From the NCBI RefSeq assembly GCF_000775915.1, contig NZ_BBLT01000015.1:26700-90699 (forward strand): a stretch of DNA of 64,000 bases, read 5' to 3'. This DNA comes from Sporocytophaga myxococcoides. Its GTDB lineage: Bacteria > Bacteroidota > Bacteroidia > Cytophagales > Cytophagaceae. The stretch's first letter is position 1, and each line of letters opens with the position of its first letter. Under the pieces are notes generated by a model. That model was given only the letters and a program-made list of their open reading frames with translations. It had not been told where the DNA came from and searched no databases. The position numbers and the translations under genes are program-made. Below, one piece after another: positions 52,772 through 62,293 of this stretch.

Positions 52772-55180
52772 GTGCCGAATTTTAAGTCAATATATTATAT
52801 TTTATTCATAGGAAGTACGCTTTTTTTTACCTTCGCCTGCTCACCGACAAAGCAACTTAAAGAAAACGAGTACCTTCTGTACAGACAGACCATTAAAGGA
52901 AACAAAAAAATTCCTTATGATGACCTCTCTGTCTACTATAAACAAATTCCTAACAGGAAATTTTTAGGCACAACGCCCTATGTTGCTATATACTATTTTG
53001 GAAAAAGAAATTATGACTCTTTAAAAATTGCTAACAAAAGAGATTCTGTTGAAAAAAAATTCGACAAAAAAATAGAAGCCACTCAAAAACCTAAAAAACG
53101 CAGAAGACTGGAAGACAGAAAAGAGAAACGACTTGAGGTTTTAAATAAAAATTTAAAAGAAGGCAACTGGCTCATGAGAGTTCCAGGTGAGCCCCCCATA
53201 ATTTACGATTCCGCCCAAATGAATCTGACAGAAAAACAAATGAGATACTATCTTCATTCTCAAGGTTATTTTCTTTCAGATATAACTTCAAAGGTGGACA
53301 CTTCGGGTAAAAAAATTTCCATCGTATACAAAATCCATGAAGGTGATTACTACAAGATAAAATCTATAAAATATTCAATAAAAGATAATAAGATAGACAG
53401 CCTGGTTAAAGCAAGCCTTAAAGATTCTCCATTGAAAGTGAATAACAGATATAAAGAATCTGATGTTTCCGATGAAAGAGAAAGACTTACAAAATTACTT
53501 AAAGACAATGGGTACTTCGATTTCAGCCGACAATATATATTCTTTAAATTAGATAGTACTATCGGCAAAAAAATGATAGCAATGGAAATCCTGATCCAAA
53601 ACCCTTCAGGAAAGGATTCTCATGATCAATTTACAATCTCCCAGATCTATTTTAATACTGACATATCCTCTAGGAAGGAGAAAACAAGGGACACTGTTGA
53701 ATACAGAGGAATCCATTATATATTTTATGACAAGCGTTTTTCTAAAAAGCTACTGAATTCCAAAATGAGTTTTCACCCTGGTGATCTTTACAACCAGAGC
53801 AAAATCCAGATAACACAGAGACAGTTGGGAAGTATGGATATGTATAGGTTTGTTAATATAAACTTTGAAAAAAATAAAGATTCGGCTCAAACGCTTACTG
53901 CTTTTATAAATACCAGCCCTCTGCAAAAATATCAGCTAACGCAAGAATATGGAGTGAATGTTGGGCAGGCCCTGGTTCCGGGTCCTTTCGGAAACATCAC
54001 AATCAGGGCAAGAAATTTCCTGAAAGGATATGAAGTTTATGAAACCTCGTTCAGATATTCTATTGACGGGCAATACGGGTTTTCAGACTCAACAGGAGTT
54101 TTCAAAACTCAGGAATATGGAGTTAATACCAGTGTTTCCTTTCCTCAGATTTTCATTCCTACTCAATTAAGATTTAAATTCAAAGAATATGCTCCGAGAA
54201 CAAAACTGCTTACCGGATATAATTTCGTAATGCGCCCAGAATATACGAGACAAACTATCAGGGGTGCATTGACATATAGCTGGATGCCTAGTATTTTTAA
54301 ACAATACAATGTTTCTCCAATTGATATCAATATAATTAACTCTGTAAAGAGTACCAACTTCACAAATTACCTTGCTAAGCTAGATAGTTCCGGAAATAAA
54401 CTAAGTGTCAGCTTCAGGCCTGCTTTTGTTACAAGCTTCAATGCCTATTTCGTCTATAATAACAGTGAATTTGGCAAGATCAAAAAATCAAAATATTTCA
54501 AGCCTTTTGTTGAAATCGGAGGATTAATTCCTGCGCTTTTAAGACAGACAGACTCTACTCTCTTTGGTTTGCAGTACTTTGAATTTATACGTCTAAATTC
54601 TGACCTGCGGTTTTATCGTCCTGTGGGCAAAACCAATGTAATTGCCACCCGAATAAATGCCGGCATTGCCCGACCTTTCGGGAATTCAGCAAAAAATGGA
54701 AATTTTGTTTTACCATATGAAAAATATTTCTTTGCTGGAGGAAGCAATAGCATCCGAGCCTGGAGACCTCGCCGACTTGGCCCCGGCTCCTATAAAGATC
54801 CTATAAACGGTTACAAATTTGAACAACCCGGAGAAATTTTACTTGAAGCAAGCTTAGAATATCGATTTAATATTTTCAGCTTTTTTGATGGAGCAGTTTT
54901 TGCAGATGCCGGAAACACATGGACATTTAACTATGACGAAACGAGACCCGGAAGCCAGTTTAAATTTGATTCTTTTTACAAACAAATCGCTTTATGTATT
55001 GGCTATGGTATCAGACTCAACTTTTCCTTCCTGATACTCAGATTTGATATTGGATCGAAAATCTACGATCCTGGAGAACCTGAAGGAAAAAGGTTTATTG
55101 CACAAAAATTAATAAAATATCCTCCATTTGGAATTGCAAGTCAGACAGCTCTTAACATTGGTATTGGTTATCCATTCTAG
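52772..55180 (+). CDS. tamL: TamL-type lipoprotein, BamA-family outer-membrane assembly factor
   Basis: An 802-residue outer-membrane protein. The N-terminal lipobox (FTFAC, Cys ~23) makes it a lipoprotein. POTRA domains (~25-370) contain KISIVYKIHEGDYYKIKSI and are followed by a 16-strand BamA-like barrel with the conserved loop KYFFAGGSNSIRAWRPRRLG and a final strand ending in GYPF. Bacteroidota TamL works with TamB in envelope biogenesis. The start is GTG at 52772; the adjacent methyltransferase gene leaves only 5 bases between start codons. Confidence 0.93.
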   Translation: MPNFKSIYYILFIGSTLFFTFACSPTKQLKENEYLLYRQTIKGNKKIPYDDLSVYYKQIPNRKFLGTTPYVAIYYFGKRNYDSLKIANKRDSVEKKFDKKIEATQKPKKRRRLEDRKEKRLEVLNKNLKEGNWLMRVPGEPPIIYDSAQMNLTEKQMRYYLHSQGYFLSDITSKVDTSGKKISIVYKIHEGDYYKIKSIKYSIKDNKIDSLVKASLKDSPLKVNNRYKESDVSDERERLTKLLKDNGYFDFSRQYIFFKLDSTIGKKMIAMEILIQNPSGKDSHDQFTISQIYFNTDISSRKEKTRDTVEYRGIHYIFYDKRFSKKLLNSKMSFHPGDLYNQSKIQITQRQLGSMDMYRFVNINFEKNKDSAQTLTAFINTSPLQKYQLTQEYGVNVGQALVPGPFGNITIRARNFLKGYEVYETSFRYSIDGQYGFSDSTGVFKTQEYGVNTSVSFPQIFIPTQLRFKFKEYAPRTKLLTGYNFVMRPEYTRQTIRGALTYSWMPSIFKQYNVSPIDINIINSVKSTNFTNYLAKLDSSGNKLSVSFRPAFVTSFNAYFVYNNSEFGKIKKSKYFKPFVEIGGLIPALLRQTDSTLFGLQYFEFIRLNSDLRFYRPVGKTNVIATRINAGIARPFGNSAKNGNFVLPYEKYFFAGGSNSIRAWRPRRLGPGSYKDPINGYKFEQPGEILLEASLEYRFNIFSFFDGAVFADAGNTWTFNYDETRPGSQFKFDSFYKQIALCIGYGIRLNFSFLILRFDIGSKIYDPGEPEGKRFIAQKLIKYPPFGIASQTALNIGIGYPF

Positions 55181-55285
55181 CATTGATTAAGACTTCTTCT
55201 TGACACTAATCAAATTTTAAAAGAAATTGCATACGTAAACACAAGTGGCTCATATCAAAAAACTGCAACAAATAGAATAGTATTA

Positions 55286-56191
55286 ATGAATAGAACAGAA
55301 ATAGAAGGCTTCTTTAAAGGGTTGCAAGAAAGGATAACTACAGCATTGGAAGAATGTGACGGTAAAGCATTCTTTGAAGAAGATATTTGGACAAGAGCTG
55401 AAGGCGGAGGCGGCAGAAGCAGAGTAATTCAAAATGGAAATGTCTTTGCTAAAGGAGGAGTTAATTTTTCTGCAGTATGGGGGCCAGCTCCAGAAAAAAT
55501 CACGAAAGCTCTGCAAGTAAATGGGAATGAGTTTTATGCTACCGGAGTTTCTATTGTAATTCACCCACAATCTCCTATGGTACCTATTATCCATATGAAT
55601 GTAAGGTACTTTGAAATGAATGATGGGACCTGGTGGTTTGGAGGAGGGATTGATCTTACCCCCCACTACATCAACTCTGAAGATGCAATATATTTCCATA
55701 AAAATCTAAAAGAGGTTTGTGACCGCTATCATTCATCATATTATCCTCAATTCAAAGAGTGGGCAGACAACTATTTCTTCATCCCTCACAGAAATGAAAC
55801 CAGAGGAATAGGAGGTATCTTCTTTGATCGCCTTTCAGAAGACCGGGAAAAAGGAATTTCGAAAGAAGACAGGTTTGCATTTGTTAAAGCTGTTGGAAAT
55901 CTTTTTGCTCCTTTGTACATAGAAATTGTAAATAGGAACAAAGAAAAACATTACTCTGAAGTTGAAAAAAAATGGCAAAGCCTTAGACGCAGCAGATATG
56001 TAGAATTCAATCTTGTGTATGATAAAGGAACCAAATTCGGACTTGACACCAATGGTAGGACTGAATCTATCCTTATGAGCATGCCCCCATCTGCAAATTG
56101 GGAATATAATTATTCCCCTCCAGAAGGAAGCAGAGAAGCTGAAACAACTTCCCTGCTTAGAAAAGGTATCAATTGGGCATATAATAAATAA
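55286..56191 (+). CDS. hemF: Oxygen-dependent coproporphyrinogen III oxidase
   Basis: A 301-residue haem-pathway enzyme that oxidatively decarboxylates coproporphyrinogen III. Strong signatures are HMNVRYFEMNDGTWWFGGG, IDLTPHYI, FFIPHRNETRGIGGIFFD and RYVEFNLVYDKGTKFGL. Length is normal. Followed 3 bases later by a PAP2 phosphatase gene, probably in one transcript. Confidence 0.98.
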   Translation: MNRTEIEGFFKGLQERITTALEECDGKAFFEEDIWTRAEGGGGRSRVIQNGNVFAKGGVNFSAVWGPAPEKITKALQVNGNEFYATGVSIVIHPQSPMVPIIHMNVRYFEMNDGTWWFGGGIDLTPHYINSEDAIYFHKNLKEVCDRYHSSYYPQFKEWADNYFFIPHRNETRGIGGIFFDRLSEDREKGISKEDRFAFVKAVGNLFAPLYIEIVNRNKEKHYSEVEKKWQSLRRSRYVEFNLVYDKGTKFGLDTNGRTESILMSMPPSANWEYNYSPPEGSREAETTSLLRKGINWAYNK

Positions 56192-56194
56192 CAA

Positions 56195-56767
56195 ATGCTG
56201 GAAACATTAGACAAGTGGGATAAAGCTTTAATGGTTTATCTCAATACCCTTCACTCTCCCGCACTTGATGGTACAATGATCTTCCTTTCAGCCAAAGCTG
56301 TCTGGATACCATTGTATTTACTTATTATTGGAATCATAATTAAGATCTACAGAAAAAAATCCATAGTTGTCATTTTAATCATTATTTCACTAATCGGTGC
56401 AACGGATTTCATTACGTCATCTATAATAAAACCTCTTGCTAAAAGAGAAAGGCCTTGCCATGACAAGGAAATTCAATCAACACTTTATGTCCCAATTGGC
56501 TGTGGAGGAACATACGGATTTGTCTCTTCCCATTCCGCCAACACATTTGCTTTGGCAACAATTTTATTGCTTATTTCCAGAAAAAAAATCTGGGCATTGC
56601 TCTATTTATGGGCTTTTTCAGTTGCTTACAGCCGCATATATCTCGGGGTTCATTATCCGGGAGATATTGTGTGCGGAGCTTTTATTGGTATTATCCTTGG
56701 CCTCCTATTCTTCATGCTTTATAAGAAACTGAATAAAGAAAGCCACAGGTCAACTACAACAAATTAA
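56195..56767 (+). CDS. PAP2-family membrane phosphatase
   Basis: A 190-residue protein with about five membrane helices. The three phosphatase motifs are visible: K-P-L-A-K-R-E-R-P (C1), SSHSANTFA (C2, nucleophile His) and SRIYLGVHYPGDIVCG (C3). Probably dephosphorylates undecaprenyl pyrophosphate or a phospholipid phosphate. It ends overlapping the 3' end of the convergent LytTR gene by 14 bases. Confidence 0.93.
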   Translation: MLETLDKWDKALMVYLNTLHSPALDGTMIFLSAKAVWIPLYLLIIGIIIKIYRKKSIVVILIIISLIGATDFITSSIIKPLAKRERPCHDKEIQSTLYVPIGCGGTYGFVSSHSANTFALATILLLISRKKIWALLYLWAFSVAYSRIYLGVHYPGDIVCGAFIGIILGLLFFMLYKKLNKESHRSTTTN

Positions 56768-57443
56768 GTCGCCCCATAAATTCATCTTTATAAGAAGCAC
56801 CAATAGGAATCTGCTTGTTATTGATGAGAATGAAAAGATTTTCTATTGCCTCAATTTTATCAGTATTGACAATATATGATCTATGTACCCTCGCGAAGTT
56901 TTCTTTAGGCAGCCTAGCCTGGAATCCCTTCATAGTAGAGTGGACAATGTATTTATTGTTATTTGAAGTGAAGATCATTATATAATCAGCCAATGCTTCA
57001 ATATAAAGGATATCTGCCAGATTGATTTTCACAAACCTCTGCTCGCTTCGAACATATAGCTCATTTCTATTGGTAAGACGAATCTGCTGCATTTCCAGCA
57101 TTTCCTTTACCTTTCCTACTGCAATTAGAAATCTTGCATAAGTAAGAGGCTTTAGCAAATAATCTACAACTTTATATTCAAATGCCTCTGCTGCATGATC
57201 TTTCTTAGAAGTAATCAGCACAACCAACGGAGGATCATCAAGTGATTTAATAAGTTCATACCCAGACATCTCGGGCATTTCCACATCCAGGAATAGAATA
57301 TCTACTTTTGTTTTACTTAAAACATTTGCAGCTTCAATTCCACTAGTGCAAACACCAACGAGCTTTAAGGAATCTGTTTGCTGAACGAAATGCTGGACCA
57401 TATTTCTGGACATTTCTTCATCATCGACAATTAAGCAATCCAT
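56754..57443 (-). CDS. LytTR-type response regulator
   Basis: A 229-residue regulator. Receiver (~1-115) with acidic pair in IVDDEEM, phospho-acceptor in FLDVEMPEMSG and Lys in YLLKPL; C-terminal LytTR DNA-binding domain (~130-229: IEALADYIMIFTSNNNKY, RVHRSYIVNTDKIEAIE). The partner kinase, usually a LytS/YehU-type membrane kinase, is not adjacent. Confidence 0.95.
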   Translation of the reverse strand: MDCLIVDDEEMSRNMVQHFVQQTDSLKLVGVCTSGIEAANVLSKTKVDILFLDVEMPEMSGYELIKSLDDPPLVVLITSKKDHAAEAFEYKVVDYLLKPLTYARFLIAVGKVKEMLEMQQIRLTNRNELYVRSEQRFVKINLADILYIEALADYIMIFTSNNNKYIVHSTMKGFQARLPKENFARVHRSYIVNTDKIEAIENLFILINNKQIPIGASYKDEFMGRLNLL

Positions 57444-57491
57444 TAGTTCTTGGGAATTTGTGTTACAACTTTAATTATGATTAATTTAAAA

Positions 57492-58091
57492 CTAAGAAAA
57501 CCTGTCTGCAAGTATTTTTTGAATATATTTTCCTAAAATATCAAACTCCAGATTCACTATAGCCCCTTTTTCAACAAATTTAATATTGGTATGTTCAAAT
57601 GTATAAGGAATGATGGCAACTGAAAAAGAACTTTTTCCAGCATTTACAACAGTTAAACTTATCCCATTTACACAAATAGAACCTTTTTCTACAACGATTC
57701 CATTTTTAGAAGGATCAAATTCAAATGTATATAACCAACTTCCATTATGATTAAGAACCTCCTGGCAAATACCTGTTTGATCTACATGACCTTGTACTAT
57801 ATGGCCATCAAAACGACCGGAGGCAGGCATTGCCCTTTCCAGATTTACAAAATCACCCTGCTTAAGAGTTCCCAGATTAGTTTTATTTAAGGTTTCCTCA
57901 ATAGCTGTTACGTCAAAAGTATTATTTTGTCTATTGACATTTGTGACGGTAAGGCAAACTCCATTATGGGAGACACTTTCATCAGGTCTCAGATCATTTG
58001 CAAAATTAGCTTCAATTTTGAACCTGAGATTTCCTTGTAAGGCTTCTACGGAAATAACCCGTCCCAACGTTTCAATAATTCCAGTAAACAT
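57492..58091 (-). CDS. ribE: Riboflavin synthase, alpha chain
   Basis: A 199-residue enzyme that dismutates lumazine to riboflavin. Two lumazine-binding repeats are clear: MFTGIIETLGRVISVE ... SVSHNGVCLTVTNV and GHIVQGHVDQTGICQEV ... EKGSICVNGISLTVV. Lies between the LytTR regulator and the glycosyltransferase gene, 9 bases from the latter. Confidence 0.97.
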   Translation of the reverse strand: MFTGIIETLGRVISVEALQGNLRFKIEANFANDLRPDESVSHNGVCLTVTNVNRQNNTFDVTAIEETLNKTNLGTLKQGDFVNLERAMPASGRFDGHIVQGHVDQTGICQEVLNHNGSWLYTFEFDPSKNGIVVEKGSICVNGISLTVVNAGKSSFSVAIIPYTFEHTNIKFVEKGAIVNLEFDILGKYIQKILADRFS

Positions 58092-58099
58092 ATAAAAAT

Positions 58100-59500
58100 T
58101 TATTTTCCTCTGCCCTGAATCATAATGAGAACAGTGTAAAGTATAATTCTGAAATCCATTGCCAGAGACATATTTTCAATATACAAAATATCGTATTTCA
58201 GTCTTTTAACCATTTGATCCACATTTTCAGCATATCCAAATTTCACCTGACCTAGAGAAGTTATTCCCGGACGTACTCTGTGCAAATGAATGTAATGTGG
58301 TGCGTGTTTTACTATCTGGTCAATAAAATAATGCCTTTCAGGCCTTGGTCCAACCAAAGACATTTCACCAATTAACACATTAAAAAATTGAGGAAACTCA
58401 TCTATCCTGGTTTTCCTCATAAATTTTCCCCAGGGAGTAATTCTAGCATCATCTGAAGAAGATAAGGCTGGCCCCATCATTTCAGAATTCACATACATAC
58501 TTCTGAATTTAATAATTTTAAAAGGCTTACCATCTTTACCAATTCTCTCCTGCAAATAAAATATTGGCCCCTTAGAGGAGTATTTTGTCATAAGAGAAAC
58601 AAACAACAAAAATGGAAAACCTAAAGTCAGCACAATAACGGCCGCCACAATATCTACCCCCCTCTTCACAATTTTCTGCCATAAAGGAATAAGATCCTGA
58701 TTGATCTCAATCAAAGGAACTCCGAAAACCTGATGTATTTTCACAGAACCTAATAGCAAATGATACACATCCGGAATAATACTAATTCTTATTTTTTTAC
58801 CTGTTAAAAGTCCTAAAATTTCAGAGATCCTATCATGTTCATTAGGCTCTACAGCAATAATTACATGCTCTATTTTATTTTCAGAAATTATGGTACTCAG
58901 GGATGTATAGCTCCCCAAGAATGTCAAATCCTGCTCCATTTCCTTCCCGTTCTCCTGATGAACTCTTACAAATCCAATTACATCAATCCCAATTACAGAT
59001 GCATTTTTCTGAACTTCAAGAAGTATATCTTTAGCTCGCTTGTCTGAGCCAATTATAATACCTTTAAAACTCAGTTTCTTATTTTTTATAAGTTTTTTTA
59101 TTCTGGTGATTAAAGCAACCCTGAAAAAAGTAGTAAGCGTAAATTCTGTTAAGAAATATGTGAAGAAAGTTTTATAGTAAGCTGTATACCGATTGACCCC
59201 AGCATCGTCTAAAAAGAGAATAAAAAAGACTAAAACACAACCTAAAAATGTAGTTGTTAGTAAAAGTAAAACTTCTTTTACCCTTGATTTCTGATATATA
59301 TCTCTATAAAATCCAAAAAAAGCATAAAATACCACCCAATAAGTACCTATAATCAATGAATTTCTGATTAAAAGCATAGTAAACTGCCTGCCACTTTCAT
59401 CCAGTATATATTTTCTCAAAAAGAAAAAAAGTAGCCAGGCTATCACAGCCGCTAAAAAATCTAATGTAACATAGCTAAAGATATGGTATTTTTTTTTCAA
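58100..59500 (-). CDS. Exopolysaccharide biosynthesis polyprenyl glycosylphosphotransferase
   Basis: A 466-residue membrane enzyme. Four to five N-terminal membrane helices, a Rossmann-like middle domain (~130-260; GIIIGSDKRAKDILLEVQ), another helix (~280-300) and the C-terminal bacterial sugar transferase domain (~270-466: KRGVDIVAAVIVL, LQERIGKDGKPFKIIKFRSM, RKTRIDEFPQFFNVLIGEM, SLVGPRPERH). It transfers a sugar phosphate to undecaprenyl phosphate to start polysaccharide synthesis. Confidence 0.96.
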   Translation of the reverse strand: MKKKYHIFSYVTLDFLAAVIAWLLFFFLRKYILDESGRQFTMLLIRNSLIIGTYWVVFYAFFGFYRDIYQKSRVKEVLLLLTTTFLGCVLVFFILFLDDAGVNRYTAYYKTFFTYFLTEFTLTTFFRVALITRIKKLIKNKKLSFKGIIIGSDKRAKDILLEVQKNASVIGIDVIGFVRVHQENGKEMEQDLTFLGSYTSLSTIISENKIEHVIIAVEPNEHDRISEILGLLTGKKIRISIIPDVYHLLLGSVKIHQVFGVPLIEINQDLIPLWQKIVKRGVDIVAAVIVLTLGFPFLLFVSLMTKYSSKGPIFYLQERIGKDGKPFKIIKFRSMYVNSEMMGPALSSSDDARITPWGKFMRKTRIDEFPQFFNVLIGEMSLVGPRPERHYFIDQIVKHAPHYIHLHRVRPGITSLGQVKFGYAENVDQMVKRLKYDILYIENMSLAMDFRIILYTVLIMIQGRGK

Positions 59501-59658
59501 CTTTAAAAAGTCTTTTATTTTACAAACTATTTTAAATTCCTGAATATTGTTCTTCTTTTTAAAGTAAGCGGAGTTAAAAAATATTCACTTTGGAATAATT
59601 TACTCAAAAATATAGTTTTTTTTATAAAGGTTAAAATTTAAAATTTAAGTGTTTAATC

Positions 59659-60303
59659 ATGGAGGATAATTATAAAACGCAAGGGCTGAGAAGGCAATTG
59701 ATTAAAAAACTGAAAGACAAAGGAATAAACAACGAAGAGGTTTTAAAAGCTATTGAAAAAGTACCCCGTCATTTTTTCTTTGAGAAAGCTTTCCTTGAGC
59801 ATGCCTATGAAGATAAAGCATTTCCAATAGGAGAAGGACAGACAATTTCTCAACCTTATACAGTTGCTTTTCAAACTTCACTATTGGAAATAAAAAAAGG
59901 GGATAAAGTTCTTGAAATCGGAACAGGATCGGGATATCAGAGTAGTGTACTTCTAGAACTGGGTGCGAAGCTTTACACAATAGAATACCTTAAACCTCTG
60001 TATGAAAAAGCGAAAGCTTTTTTACACTCTCAGAAATACAAAGTTAACGTCTTTTGCGGGGACGGCACTCTTGGTTTACCTCAATTTGCACCTTACAACA
60101 AAATTCTAGTCACAGCTGGAGCTCCACACGTACCTGAGAAGCTAGTTGAGCAGCTCGCTCCGGGCGGAATACTTGTCATTCCTGTCGGTAACGAGGATAC
60201 TCAACATATGGTCAAAATCATTAAAACTTCAGACAACCAAATAAAACAGGAGCAACATGGTATTTTCCGCTTTGTTCCTTTGACCGGAAAAGATGGTTGG
60301 TAA
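59659..60303 (+). CDS. pcm: Protein-L-isoaspartate O-methyltransferase
   Basis: A 214-residue SAM-dependent repair enzyme for damaged aspartyl residues. Signatures are VPRHFFFEKAF, GEGQTISQPYTVAFQTSLL, and the SAM loop VLEIGTGSGYQSSVL. Normal length. The last codons overlap the start of the thioesterase gene. Confidence 0.97.
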   Translation: MEDNYKTQGLRRQLIKKLKDKGINNEEVLKAIEKVPRHFFFEKAFLEHAYEDKAFPIGEGQTISQPYTVAFQTSLLEIKKGDKVLEIGTGSGYQSSVLLELGAKLYTIEYLKPLYEKAKAFLHSQKYKVNVFCGDGTLGLPQFAPYNKILVTAGAPHVPEKLVEQLAPGGILVIPVGNEDTQHMVKIIKTSDNQIKQEQHGIFRFVPLTGKDGW

Positions 60304-60833
60304 TTAAAACCCTTATTAAAAACTTGAAAAAATTCGCTTCTGAATCTCTGGTAACCATGACAGAATTGGTTTTACCTAACGATACAAATCCACTGCATAA
60401 TCTGATGGGAGGAAAAATGATGCACTGGATGGACATTGTTTCTGCCATTAGTGCACAAAAACACTCCAACAGTGTTGTTGTAACTGCCTCTGTCGACAAT
60501 GTATCTTTTTCCAGTCCGATTAAACTTGGTAATGTAGTAACTTTAACAGCTAAAGTAACAAGATCATTTTCCACTTCTATGGAGGTACACATCGAAGTCT
60601 GGGCAGAAGACATACCTTCAGGAACTAAGATCAAGAGCAACGAAGCCTTCTTCACTTTTGTAGCAATGGATGGAAATGGCAATCCGAAAAAAGTTCCAGA
60701 ACTCGTTCCAGAGACTGAGAAAGAAAAGAATTTTTATGAAAGTGCAATGAGAAGACGAGAATTGAGACTTGTTCTGGCTGGAAGATTAAAAGCACAAGAC
60801 GCAACTGAACTTCGATCGCTTTTTAAAGAATAA
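60297..60833 (+). CDS. Acyl-CoA thioesterase (hotdog fold)
   Basis: A 178-residue enzyme hydrolysing acyl-CoA. The hotdog domain has DTNPLHNLMGGKMMHWMDIV with the catalytic Asp after the HNLMGG loop, and TASVDNVSFSSPIKLGNVVT. The start at 60297 overlaps pcm; a TTG at 60324 is an alternative. Probably co-transcribed with pcm. Confidence 0.93.
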   Translation: MVIKTLIKNLKKFASESLVTMTELVLPNDTNPLHNLMGGKMMHWMDIVSAISAQKHSNSVVVTASVDNVSFSSPIKLGNVVTLTAKVTRSFSTSMEVHIEVWAEDIPSGTKIKSNEAFFTFVAMDGNGNPKKVPELVPETEKEKNFYESAMRRRELRLVLAGRLKAQDATELRSLFKE

Positions 60834-60839
60834 AAACTA

Positions 60840-60874
60840 AAACAGAGGCTTCTTATATTGAGCAGCCTCTGTTT
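60840..60874. terminator. Bidirectional terminator
   Basis: The arms aaacagaggct / agcctctgttt form 11 base pairs with T-rich sequence on both sides, between convergent genes. Confidence 0.8.
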
Positions 60875-60911
60875 CTCTTTTAACTGGAATTTTAATTCTT
60901 CTTATATTATA

Positions 60912-61064
60912 TCAGGCTCCTCTAATGATTCTAAGGAGAAATGCCACGACGGCCAAAACTAAAAGTACATGAATGATCCCCCCTACTGCGTCTCCGAATC
61001 CGAGAAAACCTATTAACCACAAAATTACCAAAACCACAGCAATGATATATAAGAGATTTCCCAT
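60912..61064 (-). CDS. Small hydrophobic membrane protein (lmo0937 type)
   Basis: A 50-residue protein that starts MGNLLYIIAVVLVILWLIGF and ends VVAFLLRIIRGA. Two membrane helices separated by GFGDAVGGIIH. This is the common short lmo0937/YtxH-like membrane family of unknown function, often stress-induced. It has a start, a stop, good length and no overlap, so I accept it although short. Confidence 0.8.
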   Translation of the reverse strand: MGNLLYIIAVVLVILWLIGFLGFGDAVGGIIHVLLVLAVVAFLLRIIRGA

Positions 61065-61187
61065 AAATTTTAAATGTTATTATTTCAAATAATTAGACAT
61101 ATTTTATTAACCTCTCTATAAAAAAAAATGTTATAAAGGGTTTGAATCTTCATAACATTTTTAACTAAAGTGGAAATTTCTTTATCC

Positions 61188-62159
61188 TTACCAATCTAAT
61201 AACCAGGCAAATATAAGCGGAGCAACTATTGTAGCATCAGATTCAACTATAAATTTAGGGGTTGTGATATCTAACTTTCCCCAAGTAATTTTTTCATTCG
61301 GTACTGCACCTGAATAAGAGCCATAACTAGTTGTAGAATCGGAAATCTGGCAGAAATAACTCCAGAATGGAATATTTTCCATTTCCATATCCTGATACAG
61401 CATCGGCACTACGCAAATTGGAAAGTCACCTGCAATTCCCCCACCTATCTGAAAGAATCCAACCCCTTTTCCTGAAGAGTTTTTTACATACCAGTCAGAA
61501 AGCCACATCATATATTCAATACCAGACTTCATTGTTGTGGCTTTGAACTCTCCTTTTATACAATAAGATGCAAATATATTTCCCATTGTAGAGTCCTCCC
61601 ACCCTGGTACAATTATCGGAAGATTTTTTTCAGCCGCCGCCAGCATCCAGCTATCCTTTGGATCGATTTCATAATATTGCTCGAGCTCGCCTGATAACAA
61701 TATTTTATACATAAATTCATGTGGAAAATAGCGTTCGCCCTTATCGTTTGCATCTTTCCATATGTTATAAATATGCTTTTGAAGTCTCCTGAAAGCCTCT
61801 TCTTCAGGAATACAGGTATCGGTAACCCTATTATAATGATTTTCAAGTAATTCCCATTCATCCTGTGGACTCAAATCTCTATAATGAGGTACTCTTTTAT
61901 ATGAATTATGTGCAACTAAATTCATAATATCTTCTTCCAGATTGGCTCCTGTACAGGAAATAATCTGAACCTTATCATTTCTGATCATTTCAGCCAGTGA
62001 CTTTCCTAGTTCTGCAGTACTCATTGCACCAGCCAGAGTAATCATCATCTTCCCGCCTTCCAACAGGTGAGTTTCATAACCTTTGGCTGCATCTACAAGA
62101 GCTGCCGAATTGAAATGCAGATAATGCTTTTCAATAAATTGAGAGATAGGACCTTTCAT
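61188..62159 (-). CDS. Deoxyhypusine-synthase-like enzyme
   Basis: A 323-residue NAD-dependent aminobutyl transferase homologue. Conserved are TLAGAMSTAELGKSLAEMIR, ISCTGANLEEDIMNLV, and the Lys loop SGAVPNEKITWGKLD, where the Lys forms the enzyme-substrate imine in the eukaryotic protein. Bacteria lack eIF5A, so the substrate is probably a polyamine (homospermidine or a related product). Its real product must be tested. Confidence 0.9.
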   Translation of the reverse strand: MKGPISQFIEKHYLHFNSAALVDAAKGYETHLLEGGKMMITLAGAMSTAELGKSLAEMIRNDKVQIISCTGANLEEDIMNLVAHNSYKRVPHYRDLSPQDEWELLENHYNRVTDTCIPEEEAFRRLQKHIYNIWKDANDKGERYFPHEFMYKILLSGELEQYYEIDPKDSWMLAAAEKNLPIIVPGWEDSTMGNIFASYCIKGEFKATTMKSGIEYMMWLSDWYVKNSSGKGVGFFQIGGGIAGDFPICVVPMLYQDMEMENIPFWSYFCQISDSTTSYGSYSGAVPNEKITWGKLDITTPKFIVESDATIVAPLIFAWLLDW

Positions 62160-62293
62160 TTAATTTTCAAATTATACTCGATGTTTATTTTCTTTCTCTA
62201 GAATTTTGCGCAAAGATAACCATTCGTTTCTCCTTTAAAAAGAAACTTACCGATAGGTTATTCACTTCGTGTCATTTTTATTAAATTAGTATC

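Noticed and set aside
60834..61187. Treating the space after the thioesterase gene as empty
   Set aside because: It contains a clear terminator and a 50-residue membrane protein gene on the minus strand.
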